Positions 1 through 8,723 of a stretch of DNA of 64,000 nt are shown here, piece after piece (position 1 is the stretch's first letter; each line of letters opens with the position of its first letter). Under the pieces are notes generated by a model, which searched no databases, was not told the DNA's origin, and saw nothing but the letters and a program-made list of their open reading frames with translations. A program made the translations under genes and the position numbers. The DNA comes from an uncultured Oscillospiraceae bacterium (GTDB lineage Bacteria; Bacillota; Clostridia; Oscillospirales; Acutalibacteraceae): assembly GCA_900544375.1 (NCBI GenBank), contig UQUZ01000009.1, positions 1-64,000 of the forward strand. Reading direction: 5' to 3'.

Positions 1-127
1 TCGTTTGATACCTTTAGAAAAATGCCTGTCGGCGTGAAACGCCTCCTGCCGCGAGGCGGCAGCGCCATTTTTCGCGGAGGGCTGGCCTAGTGCGTATGTT
101 AAAACAGTATCAAACATCGTTTGATAC
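1..127 (-). repeat. Structured tandem repeat array A, cut by the left edge
   Basis: Read on the minus strand, this holds a hairpin (arms 119-127 and 107-115, 9 bp, 3 nt loop), a linker, and a three-stem module at 18-72. That module has an outer AAAAATG/CATTTTT stem (18-24 with 66-72), a 7 bp stem (46-52 with 56-62) and a 5 bp stem (31-35 with 39-43). After it, half of a second hairpin with the same arm sequence (GTTTGATAC, 3-11) runs off the window, so the array continues outside. Period is about 116 bp. The same unit occurs twice at 56584-56800. The last hairpin ends 6 nt before the tcdA ribosome site. Whether it acts as RNA or DNA is unknown. Confidence 0.75.
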
Positions 128-149
128 ATTAACCCGGAGGATGATGGAT

Positions 150-857
150 ATGCCGGATGCTTTTTCGCGCGAACGAATGCTCCTTGGGGAGGCGGCCGTT
201 CAACGGCTGAGAGAGAGCCATGTGATCGTGTTTGGCCTGGGCGGTGTGGGCTCCTTTGCGGTGGAGGCGCTTGCCCGCGCCGGAGTTGGGGAGCTGACGC
301 TGGTTGACCATGATACGATATCTATAACGAACCTCAACCGCCAGCTCTACGCCCTGCACTCCACATTGGGCAGGCGGAAGGTTGACGTTGCCCGCGAGCG
401 GGTGCGGGATATCAACCCGGACTGTAACGTGCATGTAATCCCGGAATTTTACCTGCCGGAGCATGCGCAGCGTTTTTGGGGCGTGCGCTACAGCTACATC
501 GTGGACGCGATTGACACCGTTAGCGCTAAAATTGACCTTGCCTGCCGCGCGCAGGAGATGGGGATCCCAATTATCGCAAGCATGGGCACTGGCAACAAGC
601 TAGACCCCTCCCGATTTGAGGTGGCTGATCTCTATGAAACACAGGTGTGCCCCTTGTGCCGTGTGATGCGCAGAGAGTTGAAAAAGAGGAGCGTAAAAGC
701 GCTGCGAGTGGTTTATTCCCGGGAGGAGCCGTTGAAACCCGCGCCCTGCGGTGAGGAGAGGGAAAAGCGCGCGGCGCCGGGCAGCATCTCTTTTGTGCCG
801 CCCGCCGCGGGCCTTTTGCTCGCCGGGGAGGTCATACGGGCGCTTTGCGAAGTCTAA
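150..857 (+). CDS. tcdA: tRNA threonylcarbamoyladenosine dehydratase (TcdA/CsdL)
   Basis: E1-like ThiF/HesA-family enzyme of 235 residues. The family uses ATP to cyclise t6A37 to ct6A in ANN-decoding tRNAs. The nucleotide-binding loop GLGGVGS lies near residue 30, followed by the acidic strand LVDHD and the NLNRQ motif typical of ThiF folds. CPLCR near residue 170 is the Cys-containing loop seen in TcdA. I chose ATG 150 because CGGAGG at 135-140 is 9 nt upstream; the open frame extends back to GTG 90, but that stretch lies inside the structured repeat and has no ribosome site. It appears monocistronic: a terminator follows at 884-922. The family call is firm; a ThiF or MoeB role is less likely without thiS/moaD neighbours. 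Confidence 0.9.
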   Translation: MPDAFSRERMLLGEAAVQRLRESHVIVFGLGGVGSFAVEALARAGVGELTLVDHDTISITNLNRQLYALHSTLGRRKVDVARERVRDINPDCNVHVIPEFYLPEHAQRFWGVRYSYIVDAIDTVSAKIDLACRAQEMGIPIIASMGTGNKLDPSRFEVADLYETQVCPLCRVMRRELKKRSVKALRVVYSREEPLKPAPCGEEREKRAAPGSISFVPPAAGLLLAGEVIRALCEV

Positions 858-883
858 GCCGTTTTCCGTTCGCTGGTATATTG

Positions 884-922
884 AAAAAGCCGCCGGATAC
901 AATAATCCCGGCGGCACTTTTT
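884..922 (+). terminator. Intrinsic terminator after tcdA
   Basis: GCCGCCGG and CCGGCGGC pair across an 11 nt loop and are followed by ACTTTTT. The A-rich 5' flank makes it weakly bidirectional. Confidence 0.75.
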
Positions 923-980
923 CTGCTGGAAGGAGTGCGCAAAGAAAACCCGGCTCGCCGGGTGAAAAGGAGTGTTTCCT

Positions 981-2030
981 ATGAGTTCCTGCGCAATGGG
1001 CGCATTCCCGGAAAAAATTCGCGTGATTCAATATGGGTGCGGAAAAATGGCGAAGGTGCTGATCCGCTATTTGACGGAGAAGGGTGCGGAGATCGTTGGC
1101 GCAATTGATACGAATCCAGAGGTTGTGGGCATGGATATCGGCGATTTCGCGGGCCTTGGGCATCGCACAGGCGTCGTCATCAGCGATGATGCAGACAAGG
1201 TATTAGACAGCTGCGATGCAGAAGTGGCAATTCTGACGCTGTTCAGCTTTATGACGGACATGGAGCCGTTTTTTGAAAAGTGCGCACGGCGGGGCATCAA
1301 TGCACTTACCACCTGTGAGGAGGCGTTTTACCCCTGGACGACCTCCCCGGAGATCACAAACCGGCTTGACCGGCTGGCAAAGCACCATGGCTGTACGCTT
1401 GCAGGCACCGGAATGCAGGATATCTTCTGGTGTAACCTCATTAGCGTGCTTGCCGGCGGCTGCCACCACATTGAGCACATTGAGGGCATCACGAGCTATA
1501 ATGTGGAGGATTATGGGCTTGCGCTCGCTGAGGCGCATGGCGCGGGCTTTACCAAAGAGGATTTCGAGGAGACAATTGCGAGCGCGGACAGCCTGCCCGC
1601 TTACGTTTGGAATTCCAACGAAGCGCTCTGCTCTAAAATGGGTTGGACGATCCGAAGCATATCGCAGAAATGCATTCCCACCTTCCACAGGGACGATATC
1701 TATTCCAAAACGCTCGGTCGAACCATCCCCAAGGGCGATTGCACAGGTATGTCCGCCGTGGTGACGACGGAGACGATGCAGGGCGTGACGATTGTGACCC
1801 AATGCGTCGGCAAGGTGTATGCGCCAGAGGAGAGCGACCTCAACGACTGGAAGATTTTCGGCGAGCCGAATGTGGACTGTTCAGTTCGGCACCCGGCAAC
1901 GGTGGAGCACACCTGCGCGACGGTGGTCAACCGCATCCCGTGGTTGTTAAAGGCCCCCTCAGGATTTTACACGGTGGAAAAAATGCCGTATAACGAGTAT
2001 CTCACCTGGCCAATGCAGCTTTCTGTCTAA
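981..2030 (+). CDS. DapB-like NAD(P)-dependent oxidoreductase (2,4-diaminopentanoate dehydrogenase family)
   Basis: 349 residues. The N-terminus forms a Rossmann fold (IQYGCGKMAKVL, then IVGAIDTNPEVVG) of the dihydrodipicolinate reductase N-terminal type. The rest resembles the C-terminal domain of Ord, the 2,4-diaminopentanoate dehydrogenase of clostridial ornithine fermentation, including GTGMQDIFW. Length also fits that family. Real Ord genes sit with ornithine aminomutase and ortA/ortB thiolase genes, none of which are here, so the substrate is not assignable; an orphan amino-acid dehydrogenase is the cautious reading. ATG 981 was chosen because AAAGGAG (966-972) is 8 nt upstream; the in-frame GTG 972 overlaps that site. 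A weak GC hairpin at about 2155-2178 may end transcription. Confidence 0.7.
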   Translation: MSSCAMGAFPEKIRVIQYGCGKMAKVLIRYLTEKGAEIVGAIDTNPEVVGMDIGDFAGLGHRTGVVISDDADKVLDSCDAEVAILTLFSFMTDMEPFFEKCARRGINALTTCEEAFYPWTTSPEITNRLDRLAKHHGCTLAGTGMQDIFWCNLISVLAGGCHHIEHIEGITSYNVEDYGLALAEAHGAGFTKEDFEETIASADSLPAYVWNSNEALCSKMGWTIRSISQKCIPTFHRDDIYSKTLGRTIPKGDCTGMSAVVTTETMQGVTIVTQCVGKVYAPEESDLNDWKIFGEPNVDCSVRHPATVEHTCATVVNRIPWLLKAPSGFYTVEKMPYNEYLTWPMQLSV

Positions 2031-2265
2031 ATGGAAATGGAGGGATTCCCTTTTCGCAGTCAATATGATATGCTTGTGACAAAGGAATACAGAGTGCGGG
2101 GGGAACAGGCTGCTGCAAAATTGTAAATTTGAAACGGTTGCTTTGGAGAAAGCTGTTTGCGGGCCATTCCTTTTGGCCCGCATTTTGCGGCACGTTTGGA
2201 TGCTCTTCGCGTTGCGTGAATTACGGTGTTATACAAACGCTGTTTGTGGAGAAAGGAAGGCGGTT

Positions 2266-3390
2266 ATGGCGAACCCGATCGGGCTATATCTTCACATTCC
2301 GTTCTGCCGTGGGAAGTGCCCCTATTGTGATTTTTATTCGATGCGCGCGGATGCGGCGTGCATGGATACATATACCCAGGCTTTGCAAAAATCCTTGGAG
2401 CAATGGGCAGAGCGCATTGGGCGGGCGGCGGACACGCTCTACCTTGGCGGCGGAACACCCTCCCTGCTGGGTGGAGCCCGTATTGCGGCGCTGGTGCAAA
2501 CCGCGCGGGATTGTTATGGGCTGCGCGGCGCGGAGATCACAGTGGAGTGCAACCCTTCCGATGCGGATGGGCATTTGTTTGAGGCGTTGGCAGGGGCGGG
2601 CGTCAGCCGGATCTCCCTGGGCCTGCAATCCGCCGTGGATGAGGAGCGAAAGGCCCTGGGCCGCCGGGCTGGCGTGAAGGAAGCGGCGGCATCCGTCCGG
2701 CTTGCAGGGGCGGCTGGTATCCAAAACCTTTCGCTCGATTTAATGCTCGGCATACCGGGCCAAACGGCGGAGAGCCTGCGCCGCTCCATTGATTTTTGCA
2801 CACAGGCGGGAGTTTGCCACATCAGTGCGTATTTGTTAAAAATCGAGGAGGGGACCCCGTTCGCCCAGCGGCGGGCCTCTCTTGTTTTGCCGAATGAGGA
2901 TACGGTATGCGATCTCTATGAACAGGCGTGCGAGGAACTCGAAGCGGCAGGCTTTCAGCAGTATGAAATCTCCAACTTTGCCCGGCACGGGTTTGAAAGC
3001 CGGCATAACTTGAAATATTGGAATGCGGAAGAATATCTGGGCCTTGGCGCATCGGCGCACTCCTTTTTGGGGGGGAAGCGCTTTTTCTATCCGCGTGATA
3101 GGAATGCGTTCCTCCGTGGGGAGGGCCCTATACAGGATGGGGAAGGCGGCTCGTTTGAAGAATATGCCATGCTACGCATGCGGCTGGCAGACGGCCTGAT
3201 CGAATCACTGGCCAGGCAGCGTTACGGCTGTGGGATTCCGCCCTACATGCGGGAAAGCGCCCGGCGGATGGAGCAATATGGCCTGACGAGCCAGGATGAG
3301 GATGGCATACGCCTGACGCGGAAGGGATTTTTGCTCTCCAACACGGTGATTGCGGAGCTTCTCTACCCTGCTGGTGGAACGGCCGGGTAA
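2266..3390 (+). CDS. hemW: Radical SAM haem chaperone HemW
   Basis: 374 residues of the HemN/HemW radical-SAM family. The N-terminal LYLHIPFCRGKCPYCDF carries CX3CX2C, which binds the 4Fe-4S cluster; the residue after the last Cys pair is D-F rather than the C-X-C of true coproporphyrinogen oxidases, which favours HemW. GGGTPS (SAM binding) follows near residue 62, and the HemW C-terminal domain includes RHNLKYW. HemW is thought to insert haem into respiratory proteins; in anaerobes its role is unclear. Many databases still label it oxygen-independent coproporphyrinogen III oxidase. ATG 2266 has AAAGGAAGG 5 nt upstream; the frame extends to 2143 without support. The stop codon sits inside the following terminator. 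Confidence 0.88.
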   Translation: MANPIGLYLHIPFCRGKCPYCDFYSMRADAACMDTYTQALQKSLEQWAERIGRAADTLYLGGGTPSLLGGARIAALVQTARDCYGLRGAEITVECNPSDADGHLFEALAGAGVSRISLGLQSAVDEERKALGRRAGVKEAAASVRLAGAAGIQNLSLDLMLGIPGQTAESLRRSIDFCTQAGVCHISAYLLKIEEGTPFAQRRASLVLPNEDTVCDLYEQACEELEAAGFQQYEISNFARHGFESRHNLKYWNAEEYLGLGASAHSFLGGKRFFYPRDRNAFLRGEGPIQDGEGGSFEEYAMLRMRLADGLIESLARQRYGCGIPPYMRESARRMEQYGLTSQDEDGIRLTRKGFLLSNTVIAELLYPAGGTAG

Positions 3391-3406
3391 CGCGGCCGTT
3401 TTTTTT
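3378..3406 (+). terminator. Intrinsic terminator overlapping the hemW stop
   Basis: AACGGCCG (3378-3385) pairs with CGGCCGTT (3393-3400), followed by six T. The hemW stop codon lies in the loop. Confidence 0.8.
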
Positions 3407-3497
3407 GCTGTACAAAATAAAAATCCAATGGTATGATAGACGATGCCAAATCGTGCCTGGCCGCCAGGTGCGGAATACAGGAAAGGAATGTCTGCTT

Positions 3498-4706
3498 TTG
3501 CTGCTTGCGATTATTTATATTGCTTTTATTAGCCTTGGACTGCCGGATTCCCTGCTCGGCGCCGCGTGGCCTGTGATGTATGAGGAGCTTGGTGTTCCGA
3601 TTTCTTACGCTGGGATCGTCACGATGATTATCGCCGCAGGGACGATTGTTTCCAGCCTTTTATCCGACTGGCTCATGAGAAAGGTTGGAGCGGGAGTGAT
3701 TACAGCTGTCAGCGTGTTCATGACTGCTGCGGCGCTGTTTGGGTTTTCCGCTTCCCATTCGTTTTTGCTGCTGTGCCTGTGGGCGGTTCCCTATGGGCTG
3801 GGCGCGGGCGCGGTGGATGCTGCGCTCAACAATTATGTGGCGCTGCATTTTTCCTCTCGCCATATGAATTGGCTGCATTGCTTTTGGAGCGTTGGCGCAG
3901 CGGCCAGCCCTTATATCATGAGCTATTGCCTGACGGGAGGGTTCGGCTGGAACAACGGCTACCGCTCTGTCGCTGTTGTTCAGACGATTTTGACAGCGGC
4001 GTTATTCCTCAGCCTTCCGCTCTGGAAGCGGCGCCGATTAGAAGGGGCGGAAGGGGAGAGCGCGGCAAAGGCGCTGAGCCTGCCGCGGGCCGTAAAGATC
4101 AAGGGCGTGCCGTTCGTTTTAATCATGTTTTTTGGCTACTGTGCACTGGAGCAGGCGGCGGGTCTTTGGGCCAGCAGCTATCTGGTGCAGTTTCGCGGGG
4201 TGGATACCGATACCGCCGCATGGTCTGCCTCGCTGTTTTATCTCGGCATTGCGGCGGGGCGCTTCCTCTGCGGATTTGTTGCGGAACGCTTGGGCGACCG
4301 GCGTTTGATCCGCATTGGGATTCTAACGATGATTGGCGGGGTGCTGCTGATCGCGCTCCCGGTTCCATACGATGCTTTTACATTGGCAGGGCTGCTCATT
4401 GTTGGCCTGGGGTGTGCGCCGGTATATCCGTCTGTGATCCATTCGACTCCGGCAAACTTTGGCAAGGAGAATTCACAGGCAATCATCGGTATTCAGATGG
4501 CGAGCGCCTACGTTGGCACCACTTTCATGCCGCCGCTGTTTGGCCTGATTGCGGCGCATATTCATATTGGGCTGTACCCAGCCTTCCTGCTGGCGCTGGC
4601 CCTTCTCATGCTGTGTATGTCGGAAAAGCTCAACCGCACGGTTGCAAAGCGGCAAGAGGGAGAGGCGCGTAAAGAAACGGCAGAACAGGAAGCGGAAAAT
4701 GCATAA
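3498..4706 (+). CDS. MFS transporter, FucP/YfkF-like
   Basis: About 402 residues with twelve hydrophobic segments and the opening SLGLPDSLLGAAWPVMYEELG, a pattern of the major facilitator superfamily sugar/fucose permease-like branch. The RLGDRR loop between the two halves matches the MFS cytoplasmic loop motif. The C-terminal tail is charged and cytoplasmic. Substrate cannot be told. The start is uncertain: GGAAAGGA (3480-3487) is followed 10 nt later by TTG 3498, whereas the nearby ATG 3488 is out of frame and TTG 3405 lies in the preceding terminator. It has its own position between two terminators, so no operon partner informs its role. Confidence 0.75.
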   Translation: MLLAIIYIAFISLGLPDSLLGAAWPVMYEELGVPISYAGIVTMIIAAGTIVSSLLSDWLMRKVGAGVITAVSVFMTAAALFGFSASHSFLLLCLWAVPYGLGAGAVDAALNNYVALHFSSRHMNWLHCFWSVGAAASPYIMSYCLTGGFGWNNGYRSVAVVQTILTAALFLSLPLWKRRRLEGAEGESAAKALSLPRAVKIKGVPFVLIMFFGYCALEQAAGLWASSYLVQFRGVDTDTAAWSASLFYLGIAAGRFLCGFVAERLGDRRLIRIGILTMIGGVLLIALPVPYDAFTLAGLLIVGLGCAPVYPSVIHSTPANFGKENSQAIIGIQMASAYVGTTFMPPLFGLIAAHIHIGLYPAFLLALALLMLCMSEKLNRTVAKRQEGEARKETAEQEAENA

Positions 4707-4754
4707 AAAAACAAACCTGGTTCGCCCGCGTTTGCTAAAATGCAAATAATAAAA

Positions 4755-4796
4755 CAAAAATCGCCGCATCCCTGCTGAAAAGGGGATGCGGCGGTT
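4755..4796 (-). terminator. Terminator of the pgk-tpiA-gpmI cluster
   Basis: On the minus strand CGCCGCATCCC and GGGATGCGGCG pair and are followed by ATTTTTGTTTT. It also separates the cluster from the convergent MFS gene. Confidence 0.8.
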
Positions 4797-4825
4797 GGCA
4801 TTTGATAGCCTGGTGTTAATTCGTT

Positions 4826-6364
4826 TTATTTGATGATGCTTTCCCCGGTCATTTCCTTCGGCTGCGGAAGGCCCATGATTTTGAGCATCGTCGGGGCAAT
4901 GTCACACAGGCGGCCGCTATCGCGCAGCTCGCAGGGGTAGCCCACAACGATGAAAGGAACCGGATTCGTCGTATGCGCCGTGAAGGGGGAACCATCCGGT
5001 TCATACATTTTATCCGCATTGCCGTGATCCGCCGTGATGAGCACTGCGCCGCCCATCTGCGCCACCGCGTCAACAACGCGGCCCACGCAGGTGTCCACAG
5101 TTTCCACCGCCTTGACGGCGGCTTCAAATACGCCGGTGTGGCCGACCATATCGCAGTTGGCAAAGTTTAAGATCACAGCATCATAGTTGCCGCTGAGAAT
5201 GCGTTCAACGACCTTGTCGGTCACCTCAGGCGCGCTCATTTCCGGCTGGAGATCATAGGTCGCCACCTTCGGGGAGGGCACCAGCACACGATCCTCGCCC
5301 GGGAAGGTCCTTTCTACGCCGCCGTTGAAGAAAAAGGTAACGTGCGCATACTTCTCCGTTTCCGCAATGCGAAGCTGTGTTTTGCCAAGGCTCGACAAAT
5401 ATTCGCCAAACGTGTTTTCCAGAGATTGCGGGCGGAAGGCGACCTGCACATTCGGCATCGTCGCATCGTACTGTGTCATGCAAACATAGTGCAGTGGGAA
5501 AAAGCCGTTGCGGCGCACAAATCCGGTGAATTCCGGATCGACAAGCGTACGTGTGATTTCACGCGCGCGATCGGGGCGGAAGTTAAAGAAGATCACACTG
5601 TCGTTCGCCATGATGCGGGCGTCCGCATCATGGGAGCAGACAGTGGGCACGACAAATTCATCTGTGATGTTTTTGCCCTCCGCGTCGATTTCCTGATAGG
5701 ATGTGCGGATGGCTGCAACCGGATCTTCCGCCTGGTTGCCCTCGCCGTATACCATGGCGGCGTAGGCCTTTTCCACACGCTCCCAACGATTGTCGCGATC
5801 CATTGCGTAGTAACGGCCCATCACGGTGGCGATTTTACCCACACCGATTTCTTTGAGCTTCCTTTCACACTCCGCAACAAAATCCGCGCCGGAGGTGGGG
5901 GGCACGTCGCGGCCGTCGAGCAAGCAGTGGACATAAACTTTTTTCAGCCCCATGCGCTTTGCAAGCTCCACGAGCGCCCAAAGGTGCGTGTTATGGCTGT
6001 GTACGCCGCCATCTGACATTAGGCCGATTAGATGCAGGGCGGAATCATGGTCAATTGCCGACTGCACCGCGCCGGTAAGGGCTGGGTTTTCAAAAAATTC
6101 GCCGTCAACGATGGATTTGGTGATGCGCGTCAGCTCTTGGTAAACCACACGGCCTGCGCCAATATTGGTGTGGCCCACTTCGCTGTTGCCCATCTGCCCG
6201 TCCGGCAGGCCGACATCCATGCCGGAGGCGCCAATATAAGTCATCGGGCATTCCGCCATCAACTTGTCGAGCCGGGGCGTTTTCGCCGCGGTGATGGCAT
6301 TGCCATAGTCGGATGGATTGTGGCCGAAGCCATCCATAATGCATAAAACAAGGGGCTTTTTCAT
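4826..6364 (-). CDS. gpmI: 2,3-bisphosphoglycerate-independent phosphoglycerate mutase
   Basis: 512 residues, the normal length for GpmI, which interconverts 3- and 2-phosphoglycerate in glycolysis using two Mn ions. The alkaline-phosphatase-type metal site starts at LCIMDGFG; the catalytic serine is in GQMGNSEVGHTN near residue 62; the inserted phosphotransferase domain contains LLDGRDVPP and RYYAMDRDNRW; the C-terminal metal ligands are in NFANCDMVGHTG and TADHGNADK. It is the last gene of the pgk-tpiA-gpmI cluster and is separated from tpiA by a 72 nt gap that contains a terminator-like hairpin, so its level may be set partly by read-through. Confidence 0.97.
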   Translation of the reverse strand: MKKPLVLCIMDGFGHNPSDYGNAITAAKTPRLDKLMAECPMTYIGASGMDVGLPDGQMGNSEVGHTNIGAGRVVYQELTRITKSIVDGEFFENPALTGAVQSAIDHDSALHLIGLMSDGGVHSHNTHLWALVELAKRMGLKKVYVHCLLDGRDVPPTSGADFVAECERKLKEIGVGKIATVMGRYYAMDRDNRWERVEKAYAAMVYGEGNQAEDPVAAIRTSYQEIDAEGKNITDEFVVPTVCSHDADARIMANDSVIFFNFRPDRAREITRTLVDPEFTGFVRRNGFFPLHYVCMTQYDATMPNVQVAFRPQSLENTFGEYLSSLGKTQLRIAETEKYAHVTFFFNGGVERTFPGEDRVLVPSPKVATYDLQPEMSAPEVTDKVVERILSGNYDAVILNFANCDMVGHTGVFEAAVKAVETVDTCVGRVVDAVAQMGGAVLITADHGNADKMYEPDGSPFTAHTTNPVPFIVVGYPCELRDSGRLCDIAPTMLKIMGLPQPKEMTGESIIK

Positions 6365-6392
6365 ATTTAATGGTTCCTCCTAAATTTGAAAA

Positions 6393-6427
6393 GAAAAGCG
6401 GGCGGGCTGCCATCCCGCCCGCTTGGG
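6393..6427 (-). terminator. Terminator-like hairpin between tpiA and gpmI
   Basis: On the minus strand AGCGGGCGGG and CCCGCCCGCT form a 10 bp GC stem with a 7 nt loop, followed by TTTCTTTT. Its location just after tpiA and before gpmI suggests partial termination within the glycolytic operon. Confidence 0.65.
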
Positions 6428-6436
6428 TTACAATGG

Positions 6437-7204
6437 TTATTTGGAAGCGGCTTCCACGATCTGCGCAAAATCCGCAGCCTTCAGCGAAGCGCCGCCGATC
6501 AGCCCACCATCCACATCCGGCTGGGCAAGCAGCTCCGCCGCATTTTTTGCGTTCATTGAGCCGCCGTACTGGACGACGAAAGCATCTGCCGCCGCCTGGT
6601 CGTAGAGGTCTGCAACAACTGTGCGGATGTAGTGGTTCACCTCATTGGCCTGCTCCGAAGTAGCGGTGCGGCCGGTGCCGATGGCCCAAACAGGCTCATA
6701 GGCGATGATTACGCGGGCAAGCTCCTCTTTGGATACGCCACCGAGGGCGACTTTTGTCTGCATGCCAACGATTTCAAACGTGATACCCTGCTCGCGCTGC
6801 TCGAGCGTTTCACCCACGCAGAGGATTACTGTGAGGCCTGCGTCCAGTGCGGCACGCACGCGCTTTTGGACGGTCGCATCCGTCTCACCAAAATAGGTGC
6901 GGCGCTCGCTGTGGCCGATCACAACATACTCTACGCCCATCTCCGTGAGCATCTCCGTAGAAATTTCGCCGGTGTAGGCGCCGCTCTTTTCCCAATGGCA
7001 ATTTTCTGCGCCAACCTTGATGTTGGAGCCTTTTGTGGCCTCTAACGCCGCCTGTAGGTCTACATATGGCACGCAGATGACGACGTCGCAATCGGCGCCC
7101 TTTACAAGGGGCTTCATTTCCTCAACCAGAGCAGTGGTTTGAGAGGGGGTTTTGTTCATTTTCCAGTTGCCGGCGATAACGGCTTTGCGCAGTTGCTTGT
7201 TCAT
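6437..7204 (-). CDS. tpiA: Triosephosphate isomerase
   Basis: 255-residue TIM barrel that interconverts dihydroxyacetone phosphate and glyceraldehyde 3-phosphate. Visible active-site elements are GNWKMNKT (Lys), VIGHSERR (electrophilic His), AYEPVWAIGTG (catalytic Glu and loop 6) and the phosphate-binding YGGSMN. The start is ATG 7204, 11 nt after AAAGGAG; the frame extends 10 codons further but that part contains the ribosome site. It lies between pgk and gpmI on the same strand, the common clostridial order. Confidence 0.97.
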   Translation of the reverse strand: MNKQLRKAVIAGNWKMNKTPSQTTALVEEMKPLVKGADCDVVICVPYVDLQAALEATKGSNIKVGAENCHWEKSGAYTGEISTEMLTEMGVEYVVIGHSERRTYFGETDATVQKRVRAALDAGLTVILCVGETLEQREQGITFEIVGMQTKVALGGVSKEELARVIIAYEPVWAIGTGRTATSEQANEVNHYIRTVVADLYDQAAADAFVVQYGGSMNAKNAAELLAQPDVDGGLIGGASLKAADFAQIVEAASK

Positions 7205-7300
7205 AACGCGATACGCTCCTTTAAAATTGATCATGATACATCCAAAGGGCGGAATGCGCCGCGCCAGAGGGCGCGGGAACGCTCCCGCCCTGCAAGGTTC

Positions 7301-8491
7301 TTATTTATCGTTGAGGCACGCGATGCCGGGGAGCTCCTTACCCTCAAGGAACTCGAGGGAAGCGCCGCCGCCGGTGGAGATATGGGTCATCTTATCGGCA
7401 AATCCGAGCTTTTGCACGGCCGCCGCAGAGTCGCCGCCGCCGATGATGGAGATCGCGCCGCTGTCCGCAACCGCTTTGGCAACCGCGATGGTGCCGCTTG
7501 CGAAGTTATCCCACTCCGAAACGCCCATCGGGCCATTCCAAACAACGGTGCCTGCGCCTTTGATTGCATCTGCAAAAAGCGCTTCGGTGCGCGGGCCGAT
7601 ATCAAGGCCCATCCAGCCCTCCGGCAGATCGTCGGAATCAACAGCCATGGATTCTGTGTCCGGCTTATATTCCTTGCCGACCTTATTATCGACCGGGATG
7701 AGGAATTTAACGCCTTTCTCCTTTGCCTTCTGCATCATTTCGCCTGCAAGCTGAACCTTATCTTCCTCGCAGATGGAGGTGCCGATCGGATGGCCGAGCG
7801 CTTTGAAGAAGGTGTAGGCCATGCCGCCGCCGATGATGAGGGTGTCCACCTTGTCGATCAGGTTGGTGATCACGCCGATTTTATCAGAAACCTTCGCACC
7901 GCCGAGAATGGCGACGAAGGGACGCTTCGGGTCGGCAAGCGCAGTGCCCATCACGGAGATTTCTTTCTGGATCAAGTAGCCGCACACGGCAGGGAGATGA
8001 TCGGCAACGCCTGTGGTGGAGCAGTGTGCGCGGTGCGCTGAGCCAAATGCGTCATTCACAAAGATATCGGCTAGGGCCGCAAATTTCTTGCTCAGTTCGG
8101 GGTCGTTTTTGGTTTCGCCCTTTTCAAAGCGCACATTTTCCAGCAGCATCGCTTCGCCGTCCTGTAGGGAGGCGGCAAGCGCCTGCGCGCTTTCTCCCAC
8201 TACGTCGGAAGCCATCTTGACCTCTTTGCCCAGCAGCTCAGAAAGGCGCTTTGCAACAGGAGCAAGGGAAAATTCGGGGTTTACCTCGCCCTTCGGGCGG
8301 CCGAGGTGGGAGCAGAGGATCACCTTGGCATTGTGGTCAAGCAGATATTTTATCGTGGGAAGGGAGGAGACAATGCGCTTATCGCTGGTGATTACGCCGT
8401 CTTTCAGCGGCACGTTGAAGTCACAGCGAACGAGCACCTTCTTGCCTGCTACGTCGATATCCTCGATCGTTTTTTTGTTCAGTGCGTCCAT
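7301..8491 (-). CDS. pgk: Phosphoglycerate kinase
   Basis: 396 residues. Transfers phosphate from 1,3-bisphosphoglycerate to ADP. Signature segments are LVRCDFNVPLKDG near the N-terminus, SHLGRPKGE, AILGGAKVSDKI, the hinge/nucleotide segment PEGWMGLDIGP, and GGGDSAAAV near the C-terminus. The start ATG has AAAGGAA upstream. It is the first gene of the glycolytic cluster and has its own promoter at 8610-8638. gapA, which often precedes pgk, is absent from the window. Confidence 0.97.
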   Translation of the reverse strand: MDALNKKTIEDIDVAGKKVLVRCDFNVPLKDGVITSDKRIVSSLPTIKYLLDHNAKVILCSHLGRPKGEVNPEFSLAPVAKRLSELLGKEVKMASDVVGESAQALAASLQDGEAMLLENVRFEKGETKNDPELSKKFAALADIFVNDAFGSAHRAHCSTTGVADHLPAVCGYLIQKEISVMGTALADPKRPFVAILGGAKVSDKIGVITNLIDKVDTLIIGGGMAYTFFKALGHPIGTSICEEDKVQLAGEMMQKAKEKGVKFLIPVDNKVGKEYKPDTESMAVDSDDLPEGWMGLDIGPRTEALFADAIKGAGTVVWNGPMGVSEWDNFASGTIAVAKAVADSGAISIIGGGDSAAAVQKLGFADKMTHISTGGGASLEFLEGKELPGIACLNDK

Positions 8492-8609
8492 GAATGACCA
8501 TTCCTTTCATCTGGGCGGGCAGCAAGCCGCGAGAATTACACGGCGCCAAACCCCCAACCCGTGTTCTACTTCTGTTTTGGGCGTTTCTTTTCTATTTCAC
8601 GCGGTAAAT

Positions 8610-8638
8610 ATTGTATAACACGACGGAATAATTTGCAA
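8610..8638 (-). promoter_or_regulatory. Sigma-A-type promoter of pgk
   Basis: On the minus strand TTGCAA (8633-8638), a 17 bp spacer and TACAAT (8610-8615), about 120 nt upstream of the pgk start codon. Confidence 0.55.
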
Positions 8639-8723
8639 GTAGCAAAGGCTCTAAACCTGAAGGGGAAGATTGTTAAAAAACTGTCACACTGATGAGGCGT
8701 TCGCCCCAGCGGAATGGCAGCGC

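Noticed and set aside
981..2030. Assignment as dihydrodipicolinate reductase DapB
   Set aside because: The protein is about 100 residues too long and its C-terminal part follows the 2,4-diaminopentanoate dehydrogenase pattern; DapB catalytic His-Lys motifs are not seen.
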